A stretch of 64,000 bases of DNA from NCBI RefSeq assembly GCF_034372165.1, contig NZ_CP139698.1:186001-250000 (forward strand), given 5' to 3'. The notes under the pieces are model-generated. The model saw only the letters and a list, made by a program, of their open reading frames with translations. It had not been told where the DNA came from and did no database searches. The translations under genes were made by a program, and so were the position numbers. Below are positions 28,285-35,377 of this stretch, piece after piece. Each line of letters starts with the position of its first letter. Within the stretch, counting starts at the first letter, position 1. Source of the stretch: Christiangramia sp. OXR-203 (GTDB taxonomy: Bacteria; Bacteroidota; Bacteroidia; Flavobacteriales; Flavobacteriaceae).

Positions 28285-29067
28285 ATGAGTTATCAGAACA
28301 TTTTAGAAGAGATTGAAAATGAAATATTAACGATCACAATAGATCGACCAAAGAAGCTGAATGCTCTTAACAGAGAGACGATTCTTGAGCTTCACCAGGC
28401 TTTTAAAGCGGCGAAGGATAATGACGAGGTAAAAGTCGTAATTATTACCGGAAGTGGAGAGAAGGCTTTTGTAGCTGGAGCAGATATTAGTGAATTTGCC
28501 GACTACTCACCAAAAGAGGGGAAGAAACTTTCAGCAGATGGGCAGGAGAAGTTATTTGATTATGTAGCTAATTTCCCTAAACCGGTCATAGCAGCTGTAA
28601 ATGGATTTGCTCTTGGTGGCGGACTCGAACTTGCTATGGCAGCTCATTTTAGAATTGCCAGTGATAATGCCAAAATGGGATTGCCGGAAGTATCTCTTGG
28701 AGTGATCCCGGGATATGGTGGAACTCAAAGGTTACCACAACTGGTAGGGAAAGGTCGCGCGATGGAAATGATCATGACCGCGGGAATGATCGATGCAAAC
28801 CAGGCTTTGCAATACAACCTGGTGAATCATGTAACATCTCAGGAAGATTTGATGGAACTGGCCGTAAGCCTGGCTCAGAAGATTATGAAGAATTCCATGG
28901 TTGCTATTTCTACAGCGATCAAAGCGATCAATGCCAACTATGAAGATGGTATTGATGGATTTGAGGTGGAAGTAAAAGGTTTCGGTGATAGTTTTGGGAC
29001 CGAAGATTTCAAAGAAGGAACTTCAGCATTTTTAAACAAGCGTAAAGCCGACTTCCCTAATAAATAA
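28285..29067 (+). CDS. enoyl-CoA hydratase/isomerase family protein
   Basis: The 260-residue crotonase-fold protein has the oxyanion-hole segments AFVAGADISEF (about 66-76) and NGFALGGGLELAMA (about 107-120). LPEVSLGVIPGYGGTQRLP carries the catalytic glutamate. It probably hydrates short-chain enoyl-CoA (crotonyl-CoA) in fatty-acid or amino-acid breakdown. It starts 5 bp after the histidine kinase stop and is closed by a terminator. Confidence 0.95.
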   Translation: MSYQNILEEIENEILTITIDRPKKLNALNRETILELHQAFKAAKDNDEVKVVIITGSGEKAFVAGADISEFADYSPKEGKKLSADGQEKLFDYVANFPKPVIAAVNGFALGGGLELAMAAHFRIASDNAKMGLPEVSLGVIPGYGGTQRLPQLVGKGRAMEMIMTAGMIDANQALQYNLVNHVTSQEDLMELAVSLAQKIMKNSMVAISTAIKAINANYEDGIDGFEVEVKGFGDSFGTEDFKEGTSAFLNKRKADFPNK

Positions 29068-29073
29068 AATACA

Positions 29074-29114
29074 GGCTCCTATCTAAAAATTTAGATTTGA
29101 AGAAGGAGCCTTTT
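29074..29114 (+). terminator. terminator of the kinase/enoyl-CoA hydratase pair
   Basis: An outer stem GGCTCCT/AGGAGCC encloses an inner hairpin ATCTAAA/TTTAGAT and is followed by TTTT. Confidence 0.75.
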
Positions 29115-29173
29115 CATTGAATTTTAACTAGGATAAAATCCATTAAAAAGGAATAATTCCATAATTTTGGATT

Positions 29174-30247
29174 ATGAGTTATGAGGATTTTATCAAAGGC
29201 AGAGGTGCCCAGAAAAACAGCAGTAATAAGTTTGATGCGCATAGTCATGAAACCAGGGACGACTTTCTAAATTATTGCAATGCGGAAGGGGAAGAAGCGG
29301 TTAATTTTAAAACCACAACTATTGAAACCTTTCCCAAGAGCATCGTCAACAAAGTGACGAGTCCCGATGTTGGAATGGACTTTTCACTAAATCCCTATCA
29401 GGGCTGTGAACATGGTTGTATTTACTGCTACGCCCGTAATAGTCATGAATTCTGGGGTTATAGTGCCGGTCTGGATTTCGAGCAAAAAATACTGGTAAAA
29501 AGAAATTCTGTTGAACTTTTAGAGAAAAAGCTGAAGAGCAAATCCTGGCAGGCGCGACCTATCGTCCTGTCTGGAAATACCGATTGTTACCAGCCAATTG
29601 AAAAGGAACTCAAAATTACCAGAAGTTTGCTGCAAACCTTTCTGAAGTACCGGCACCCGGTTGGTATGATCACGAAGAATTCCCTCATTTTACGCGATCT
29701 GGATATTCTAAGAGAACTGGCTCAGGACAGGCTTGTACATGTAAATATAAGTATCACCACGCTACAGGAACATACGCGTAGAGTGCTGGAGCCAAGAACC
29801 GCCAGCATCAAAAAAAGACTGGAAACCGTAGAGAAACTTTCGGTAGCGAATATTCCGGTGAGTGTGATGATGGCGCCTATCATACCATCAATCAATAATC
29901 ACGAAATTATGCCGCTGGTTCGAGAAGTGGCTAATCGAGGTGCTCGCGGTGTAGGTTATACGATCGTGAGACTGAATGGAAGCATTGGAGAGATCTTTAC
30001 AGACTGGATCAAAAAATCCATGCCAGACCGGGCAGATAAGGTTTTAAACCAGATTGCCAACATTCATGGAGGTAGTCTGAATGATAGCAGGTTTGGCACC
30101 CGAATGAAAGGCGAAGGCCAGTTCGCGGAGCAAGTAAAGCAGCAATTTAAAATTGCTCGCAAGATGTATCTACAGGATCGTAAAAAGCCCAGTCTAAACT
30201 GTAAGTTACATGAGGAATACAAAGACGGACAGACAAAATTATTTTAG
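29174..30247 (+). CDS. PA0069/SPL-like radical SAM protein
   Basis: The radical SAM cluster motif CxxxCxxC is visible as CEHGCIYC (about residues 79-86), close to the pattern of spore photoproduct lyase-like proteins. KGRGAQKN at the N-terminus is typical of the PA0069 subfamily. The family acts through a 5'-deoxyadenosyl radical, but the substrate is unknown; photoproduct repair has not been shown for this subfamily. The last 161 bp are repeated 4 kb downstream, next to a DNA glycosylase-like gene, with which it was probably adjacent before the insertion at 30.25-34.3 kb. Confidence 0.88.
   Translation: MSYEDFIKGRGAQKNSSNKFDAHSHETRDDFLNYCNAEGEEAVNFKTTTIETFPKSIVNKVTSPDVGMDFSLNPYQGCEHGCIYCYARNSHEFWGYSAGLDFEQKILVKRNSVELLEKKLKSKSWQARPIVLSGNTDCYQPIEKELKITRSLLQTFLKYRHPVGMITKNSLILRDLDILRELAQDRLVHVNISITTLQEHTRRVLEPRTASIKKRLETVEKLSVANIPVSVMMAPIIPSINNHEIMPLVREVANRGARGVGYTIVRLNGSIGEIFTDWIKKSMPDRADKVLNQIANIHGGSLNDSRFGTRMKGEGQFAEQVKQQFKIARKMYLQDRKKPSLNCKLHEEYKDGQTKLF
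30087..30247 (+). repeat. 161-bp direct repeat, left copy (3' end of the radical SAM gene)
   Basis: This segment matches 34156-34316 at equal length. I count about 18 differences, nearly all synonymous, with two amino-acid changes (Ala to Ser, Lys to Glu). The pair bounds the toxin-immunity insertion. Confidence 0.9.
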
Positions 30248-30310
30248 ACCTTACCGTATTTTCAAGAAATTTGATATGTTCGTCAACATAAAGGTAATTG
30301 GGCAGAAGCA

Positions 30311-30691
30311 GTGGTTGATGTTGAATGGTTTGAAAAAGGTTATACCGCCATACATAAACACAAAATAACCACACTAACAGACAGCCATCAGGGCATAGAT
30401 CATATTTTCTGGAATCCTAATACCCAAAAATACGCGATTGTAGAAACGAAGTATAACGGTACAAATATGATTACTTTGACAAATGGGACTAGGCAAATGA
30501 GTGATGAATGGATTGACAACGGATTAGCAAACAGTAGGTTAAAAGTTGCTTTGGGCAATGATTCACTTTATGATCAAGTTAAAAATAATTATGAGAGGGT
30601 TGTAGCGTATGTTTATCCAAACGGCAAGACTGTCTACAAGTATGTTGATGAGTCAGGCTACCCTATAAATCATTATTATCCGGAACTTTAA
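30311..30691 (+). CDS. PoNe-like PD-(D/E)xK nuclease toxin domain, N-terminally truncated (copy 1)
   Basis: I recognise this as the C-terminal toxin domain of a polymorphic nuclease effector (PoNe family, DNA-degrading PD-(D/E)xK fold). Key residues are HQGID (26-30), the acid and lysine in VETK (44-47), and RQMSDEW (61-67). The start is a GTG. Similarity to the domain begins about 11 codons earlier (YVRQHKGNWAEA), directly after a stop codon, so the N-terminal delivery region is missing. The immunity gene follows 5 bp later. Whether this orphan domain is expressed is not known. Confidence 0.7.
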   Translation: MVDVEWFEKGYTAIHKHKITTLTDSHQGIDHIFWNPNTQKYAIVETKYNGTNMITLTNGTRQMSDEWIDNGLANSRLKVALGNDSLYDQVKNNYERVVAYVYPNGKTVYKYVDESGYPINHYYPEL

Positions 30692-31511
30692 ATATCATGG
30701 AAATGGAAAAGTTTGATTTTCAACGAACATTGAATAATTTTAAGGTGATAGACGAAAGCAATCGACATAGTTTAACTCTGGATTTGAGTCCTCACAGATT
30801 GAAGTTATATAATTATGCAATATTCGGTATGTGTTTAATGTCATGGATTGCTAGGTATTCAAAAGGAGAAGATATTACCGAATTAAACATTTCATTCGAA
30901 GAACTGAATAAAACATTGAAGAATAGATGGAATAAAGAAGCCTTAAAAGTATATGTGGGTAGAAATCGTAAGGAATTAAATGAATTTAAATATGATAATT
31001 ATGTACATATACTTTGGTTTTTTAGTATCTCTATTCTTTTAGAATCTGAAAAAGGAAGCAAAACGGTATCTACCATAATTAAAGAGTGTGAGGTACAAGA
31101 CTTGATTTTCAACTATTACATTAATCATGTATTTGATGAAGATCAAAATTTGGTTGAGGAAAGTTATACCCGTTTTTTTATGATTCCTCAAAAATTTAAA
31201 AGATTAAGAGAAATCATTTTAGAACAGAATTTAGATACCTGTAAAATAATGATTAAGCAATACTTAAAAAAATACTGGCTTAAGAGTTATAATAAGTATG
31301 GAAGTGAAATGGGACTTGAAAGCACGAAAACACAAGAGGGAGGAAAATATTTCTTTGGTTTTTGGGCTTTTGAGGTAGCTGCTGTTGCTAAATTAAAGGG
31401 ATTTGGAGAAGAGGAGTTTAAACATCTACCCTACTTCCCAACTTTTAATGATAGGTAAAGGTTTTAGGCCTCGCCATTCCATTCGTCATAAAATTGCTTG
31501 AAATAGTGTTT
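30353..31511 (+). repeat. tandem duplication, unit 1 (toxin, immunity, HD-gene tail)
   Basis: This 1159-bp unit is repeated from 31512 to 34021 once the IS element and its target duplication are subtracted (about 1162 bp). The junction between the units falls on CATAAA, which occurs both within the toxin gene (30353-30358) and in the HD-gene tail (31512-31517 and 34022-34027). Confidence 0.8.
30697..31458 (+). CDS. PoNi-like immunity protein (DUF1910/DUF1911), copy 1
   Basis: The N-terminal part (about 1-120, with FDFQRTLNNF and IARYSKGEDI) fits DUF1910. The C-terminal part (about 130-253) fits DUF1911, ending FGFWAFEVAAVAKLKGFG then HLPYFPTF, a typical ending of PoNi immunity proteins. PoNi proteins bind and neutralise PoNe nucleases. 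It directly follows the copy-1 toxin and is intact at 253 residues. A second in-frame ATG at 30703 matches the start of copy 2. It could protect this cell against neighbours that deliver a PoNe toxin. Confidence 0.82.
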   Translation: MEMEKFDFQRTLNNFKVIDESNRHSLTLDLSPHRLKLYNYAIFGMCLMSWIARYSKGEDITELNISFEELNKTLKNRWNKEALKVYVGRNRKELNEFKYDNYVHILWFFSISILLESEKGSKTVSTIIKECEVQDLIFNYYINHVFDEDQNLVEESYTRFFMIPQKFKRLREIILEQNLDTCKIMIKQYLKKYWLKSYNKYGSEMGLESTKTQEGGKYFFGFWAFEVAAVAKLKGFGEEEFKHLPYFPTFNDR

Positions 31512-31517
31512 CATAAA
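31466..31517 (-). pseudogene. fragment of the 3' end of an HD-hydrolase gene (copy 1)
   Basis: The sequence CGCCATTCCATTCGTCATAA and the following 25 bases match the last codons of the HD-hydrolase gene at 37375-38034 (minus strand). The match stops at CATAAA, where toxin copy 2 begins. Confidence 0.65.
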
Positions 31518-31853
31518 CACAAAGTAACCACACTAACAGACAGCCATCAGGGCATAGATCATATTTTCTGGAATCCAAATACCCAAAAATATGCGATTGT
31601 AGAAACGAAGTATAACGGTACAAATATGATTACTTTGAATGATGGGACGAGGCAAATGAGTGATTCATGGATCGATTTTTCACCGGAAGATTCAAGACTA
31701 TTGGAAGCACTTGGAAATGACGAAAGTTTGTATAAAATTGTTAGGGAAAATTATGAAAGAGTGGTTGCTTATGTATGGCCTGACGGTAAAACTTCCTATA
31801 AATATGTTGATGAGTCAGGCTACCCTATAAATCATTATTATCCGGATCTTTAA
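31494..31853 (+). CDS. PoNe-like nuclease toxin domain, truncated (copy 2)
   Basis: The protein has HQGID at 18-22, VETK at 36-39 and QMSDSW, so the nuclease core is retained. Its first six residues (MLEIVF, from a TTG start) are not toxin sequence. They are read antisense from the HD-hydrolase remnant joined at CATAAA. The copy is therefore shorter than copy 1 by about 20 toxin residues. The downstream immunity gene is disrupted by an IS, which suggests the toxin is not lethal or not expressed. The start is uncertain. Confidence 0.6.
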   Translation: MLEIVFHKHKVTTLTDSHQGIDHIFWNPNTQKYAIVETKYNGTNMITLNDGTRQMSDSWIDFSPEDSRLLEALGNDESLYKIVRENYERVVAYVWPDGKTSYKYVDESGYPINHYYPDL

Positions 31854-32528
31854 ATATTATAAAAATGGAAAAATTTGATTTTCAAAGCACTCTGGATAAT
31901 TTTAGTATTTTAAATGAAATCAATATACAAAGCTTAGATAAAGATTTGAGTCCTCACAGGAGAAATCTAAATAATTTTGCAGTCTTCAGTATAGCTTTAA
32001 AATCATGGATTGCTAGGTATTCAAAAGGAGAAGATATTACCGAATTAAACATTTCATTCGAAGAACTGAATAAAACATTGAAGAACAGATGGAATAAAGA
32101 AGCCATAAAGGTATATGTGGGTAGAAATCGAGAGGAATTAAATCAGTTACATTATGATAATTATGTGAATATACTTTGGTTTTTTAGTATCTCTATTCTT
32201 TTAGAATCTGAAAAAGGAAACAAAACGGTATCTACCATCATTAAAGAGTGTGAAGTACAAGATCTGATTTACAATTATTACATTAATAATGTATTTGATG
32301 AAGATCAAAATTTGGTTGAGGAAAGTTATACCCGTTTTTTTATGATTCCTCAAAAATTTAAAAGATTAAGAGAGATTATTTTAGAACAGAATTTAGATAC
32401 CTGTAAAATAATGATCGAGCAATACTTAAAAAAATACTGGCTTAAGAGTTATAATAAGTATGGAAGTGAAATGGGGCTGGAAAGCACAAAAACAAGAGCT
32501 GAAGGAAGGTATTTTTATGGTTTTTGGG

Positions 32529-32537
32529 CTTTTGAGG
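32529..32537 (+). repeat. 9-bp target-site duplication, left copy
   Basis: CTTTTGAGG here is repeated at 33877-33885. Removing the IS and one copy restores the PoNi reading frame seen in copy 1. Confidence 0.85.
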
Positions 32538-32599
32538 AGGGTGTAATTTAAACTCTGTCTGAATAGATTTTTTATATTAATATTCAAACAGATTGAAAA

Positions 32600-33847
32600 A
32601 TGACACAGGAAGAACTGAACAACATTGAAAAAAAAGCACTTGAACAATTTACGACTGGGAAAAGCCTTTTCGGCAAGGACGGCGCTTTTGCACCGCTGCT
32701 CCAAAATTTCCTTGACAAGGCCCTAGAGGCCGAGATGGAGGCTCATCTTGACGATGATGAGCGTCTCAAGGGCAACAAGCGCAACGGCAAGGGCAAAAAG
32801 ACCCTGAAGACCGGTGTGGGTACTTTCGAGATCAAAACGCCCCAGGACCGCCAAAGCAGCTTCGAGCCCGAGATCGTAAAAAAGCGACAGACCATTTTGG
32901 CGGACAACCTGGCCGACAAGATAATCGGCCTCTACGGTCTGGGGATGGGCTATCGGGACATCTGCGCCCATATCAAGGAAATGTACGATACCGAGATCTC
33001 GCACAGCGTGCTGACCGATATCACCGATCGGATCATACCCGATATCAAGGCATGGCAGCGAAGGCCATTGGACGTGATGTACTGTATCGTCTGGCTGGAC
33101 GCCATGCACTACAAGGTCAAGGAGGACGGCAAGGTCCGCCACAAAGCGATCTACAACATACTGGGAATCGACAAAAACGGCCATAAGGACGTGCTGGGCA
33201 TGTACATCTCGGAAAGCGAGGGGGCCAATTTCTGGCTGCAAGTGCTCACCGACCTGAACAACCGTGGGCTCCAGGACATACTGATAGCCTGTACGGACAA
33301 CCTGAAAGGGTTCACCGATGCCATCCTGAGCATCTTTCCAAAGACCGATGTCCAACTGTGCATCGTGCACCAGATACGCAACTCGCTCAAGTACGTAGCC
33401 TCCAAGGACCAAAAGGAGTTCATGCGCGACCTGAAACTGGTATACAGGGCCAACGGCAAGGAGGAGGCCGAGGACGAACTGCTGGACCTGGAGGAAAAAT
33501 GGGGCAAGAAGTACCCGGTGGTCATCCAGAGCTGGAACGACAACTGGGAGAACCTATCGAGCTACTTCGCATATTCCGCCCCCATCAGGAAGATTATATA
33601 CACCACCAACGCCGTAGAGGGGTTCCACAGGCAGGTGCGGAAGGTGACCAAGACCAAGGGCGCGTTCACCAGCGACATGGCCCTTATGAAGCTGATCTAT
33701 CTGGCGACCATGAACATTCAGAAGAAGTGGACATCGCCATTACAGAACTGGGCAACGACCGCCCAACAATTTTTTATTAAATTTGAGGGCCGCATGCCGC
33801 TCGATTTGAGCACAGCCCCTCCGGGGGGTACCCCCCGGAGGGGCTGA
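32600..33847 (+). CDS. IS256-family DDE transposase
   Basis: Catalytic residues of the IS256 (transposase_mut) family are visible: the first Asp in CIVWLDAMHY, the second in IACTDNLKGF, and the Glu in TTNAVEGFHRQVR. The 415-residue length fits. The codon usage is strongly GC-rich, unlike neighbouring genes. The last ten codons (APPGGTPRRG and stop) lie inside a 34-bp perfect palindrome. Long minus-strand frames across this gene are by-products of the GC-rich codon usage. Confidence 0.96.
   Translation: MTQEELNNIEKKALEQFTTGKSLFGKDGAFAPLLQNFLDKALEAEMEAHLDDDERLKGNKRNGKGKKTLKTGVGTFEIKTPQDRQSSFEPEIVKKRQTILADNLADKIIGLYGLGMGYRDICAHIKEMYDTEISHSVLTDITDRIIPDIKAWQRRPLDVMYCIVWLDAMHYKVKEDGKVRHKAIYNILGIDKNGHKDVLGMYISESEGANFWLQVLTDLNNRGLQDILIACTDNLKGFTDAILSIFPKTDVQLCIVHQIRNSLKYVASKDQKEFMRDLKLVYRANGKEEAEDELLDLEEKWGKKYPVVIQSWNDNWENLSSYFAYSAPIRKIIYTTNAVEGFHRQVRKVTKTKGAFTSDMALMKLIYLATMNIQKKWTSPLQNWATTAQQFFIKFEGRMPLDLSTAPPGGTPRRG
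33813..33846. repeat. 34-bp perfect palindrome covering the transposase stop codon
   Basis: The arms are CAGCCCCTCCGGGGGGT and its exact reverse complement with no loop. The TGA stop begins inside the right arm. There is no T-run after it, so it is not a standard intrinsic terminator. Confidence 0.9.
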
Positions 33848-33876
33848 GGACCGGACAGAGTTTAAATTACACTCCC

Positions 33877-33885
33877 CTTTTGAGG
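33877..33885 (+). repeat. 9-bp target-site duplication, right copy
   Basis: This CTTTTGAGG is identical to 32529-32537. Confidence 0.85.
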
Positions 33886-33974
33886 TAGCTGCTGTTGCTA
33901 AATTAAAGGGATTTGGAGAAGAGGAGTTTAAACATCTACCTTACTTCCCAACCTTTAATGATAGATAAAGGTTT

Positions 33975-34155
33975 TAAACTTCTCCATTCCACTCCTTATA
34001 GAATTGCTGAAGATAGTCTTCCATAAAACGATGGCGATTTTCAGCAAATTTTTTTTCCTGTTTCGGTGTTCATTCGGTCCTTCAGCAACAACAGTTTTTC
34101 ATAAAAGTGGTTGATAGTTGGAGCTTCGAAGCTGTATATTCTTCCTTGCTCATCT
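33975..34155 (-). pseudogene. remnant of the 3' end of an HD-hydrolase gene (copy 2)
   Basis: Read on the minus strand, the region encodes segments such as MSKEEYTAS, INHFYEKLLLLKDRMNTETGKKI and ENRHRFMEDYLQQFYKEWNG. These match the C-terminus of the HD protein at 37375-38034 but in more than one frame. It is broken by frameshifts and cut at its upstream side, where it joins the radical SAM repeat at CAGGTT. The divergence suggests an origin in a related strain, not a copy of the resident gene. Confidence 0.75.
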
Positions 34156-34316
34156 GCAGGTTTGGCACCCGAATGAAAGGCGAAGGCCAGTTCTCGGAGC
34201 AGGTAAAGCAGCAGTTTAAAATTGCTCGAAAAATGTATCTTCAGGATCGTGAAAAGCCCAGTCTTAACTGTAAGTTGCATGAGGAATACAAGGATGGGCA
34301 AACGAAGCTTTTTTAA
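34156..34316 (+). repeat. 161-bp direct repeat, right copy (3' end of a radical SAM gene)
   Basis: It encodes the last 53 codons of the radical SAM protein (RFGTRMKGEG through KLF) without the rest of the gene. It lies directly before the glycosylase-like gene, which is probably the ancestral neighbour. Confidence 0.88.
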
Positions 34317-34360
34317 TTTTTCTGAAATTTCTATTTGTACTAACTTGAAAACAAGAAGCT

Positions 34361-35143
34361 ATGCCAGAATTACCAGAAGTCGCCTATCAGAAATTATATA
34401 TTGATTCCACCAGTCTTCATCAGAAGATTGTAAAGGTGGATATGGGAACAGATAAGATCTTCCAGTCACCTAAAAAAGAATTCAAGGACAGACTTGAAGG
34501 AAACGAGATCAAGGCGGTTTCTCAAATTGGTAAATATCTTTTTCTGGAACTTGAAGAGCACGGTTTTCTGGTAGTTCACTTCGGAATGACGGGTAGAATG
34601 GAATTCTTCCAGCATGATGATGTTCATAAACATGCGCAGCTAACACTTACTTTCGACAACGGAGGTAAACTGTCTTTTATTTGTCCGCGGAAATTCGGGA
34701 AACTATTTCTTACTGATGACATAGAAAACTTCAGAAAAGAGAAGAAACTGGGACCGCATGCGACTGAAGTTTCAGAAGAAGAATTCATCGAGCTTTTCAG
34801 CAACAAAAAAGGCAATGTAAAAACTGCATTGATGGACCAGGCTTTTATTGCGGGTCTGGGGAATTTGTACGTAGATGAGATGCTTTACCAAACGGGAATT
34901 CATCCAAAATCAAAAACTGAAAACCTCAAAAAGAAAGATCTCGAGGCTTTGTTCAAAAATATGAACATCATCCTTGAAACGGTGACCAAGAGTAAAACCG
35001 AGGGCGAGCAGATCCCCGATTCGTATCTTAGAAATCATCGGGAAGCAGGTGGTGACTGTCCGAATGGGAAGGCTAAGATCGAAATGATAAAAATAGGAGG
35101 AAGGAGCACCTATTTCTGTCCGGACTGCCAGGAGATAAGATAA
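34361..35143 (+). CDS. Fpg/Nei-family DNA glycosylase-like protein
   Basis: The N-terminus MPELPEV carries the catalytic proline and glutamate of the Fpg/Nei base-excision family. HFGMTGRMEF and the helix-two-turn-helix segment GLGNLYVDEMLYQTGIHP are also seen. The C-terminal zinc finger is atypical: the first pair reads CPNGKAKI in place of CxxC, while the second pair CPDC is kept, so one zinc ligand seems lost. The 260-residue length is normal. It probably removes oxidised or ring-opened bases, but activity is uncertain. Confidence 0.88.
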   Translation: MPELPEVAYQKLYIDSTSLHQKIVKVDMGTDKIFQSPKKEFKDRLEGNEIKAVSQIGKYLFLELEEHGFLVVHFGMTGRMEFFQHDDVHKHAQLTLTFDNGGKLSFICPRKFGKLFLTDDIENFRKEKKLGPHATEVSEEEFIELFSNKKGNVKTALMDQAFIAGLGNLYVDEMLYQTGIHPKSKTENLKKKDLEALFKNMNIILETVTKSKTEGEQIPDSYLRNHREAGGDCPNGKAKIEMIKIGGRSTYFCPDCQEIR

Positions 35144-35377
35144 TTTCTCAAAATCAAGAATTGATCTACTCTGCTACCAGATTCTGTAGGTCAAAATCCT
35201 AATGTTTTATTAGTACTACAGGCCTTCCGAACTTGATTCGGTAATTTTGCAGGAAGACATTCCAGGCATCATTTCATCAAGGTTGAAAATAAGCTTTGTG
35301 GGAACATTGAAAATTAAAACGATGTAGGGAATAAATACTAATCCGGGCAGGAATACCCGCGAAAATTATATAAGATC

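Larger units (their letters stand above)
32538..33876 (+). mobile_element. IS256-family insertion sequence (1339 bp)
   Basis: The element is flanked by the CTTTTGAGG duplication. It has 19-bp perfect inverted repeats, GTGTAATTTAAACTCTGTC at 32541-32559 and its reverse complement at 33854-33872, set a few bases in from the ends. It carries one transposase gene. Its GC content is clearly above that of the flanking genes, which indicates a foreign and probably recent arrival. Confidence 0.92.
31865..33968 (+). pseudogene. PoNi-like immunity gene copy 2, interrupted by an IS256-family element
   Basis: Codons for residues 1-224 (31865-32537) read like copy 1 up to FWAFE. The IS follows, and the last 27 codons (VAAVAKLKGFG through the HLPYFPTF-like end) resume at 33886-33968. 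In its present form the frame ends inside the IS after EEGVI at 32551, giving a 228-residue product without the final DUF1911 helix. Function is probably lost or weakened; copy 1 may substitute. Confidence 0.85.

Noticed and set aside
29162-29169. TAATTTTG as the -7 box of the radical SAM gene
   Set aside because: It ends only 4 bp before the start codon, which would put the transcription start inside the gene unless a leaderless mRNA is made.
30353-31853. Restriction-endonuclease or phage-defence system
   Set aside because: The PD-(D/E)xK core could suggest it, but there is no methyltransferase or other defence gene, and the downstream DUF1910/DUF1911 partner points to a toxin-immunity pair.
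32723-33412. 229-codon minus-strand frame across the transposase
   Set aside because: It is a shadow of the GC-rich transposase gene on the other strand and shows no recognisable domain.
33813-33846. Palindrome as the transposase terminator
   Set aside because: There is no T-run on either side, and the stop codon is inside the stem, so an intrinsic terminator is not supported.
34041-34301. 86-codon minus-strand frame as a real gene
   Set aside because: Only its C-terminal part matches the HD hydrolase; the N-terminal part is read antisense from the radical SAM repeat.
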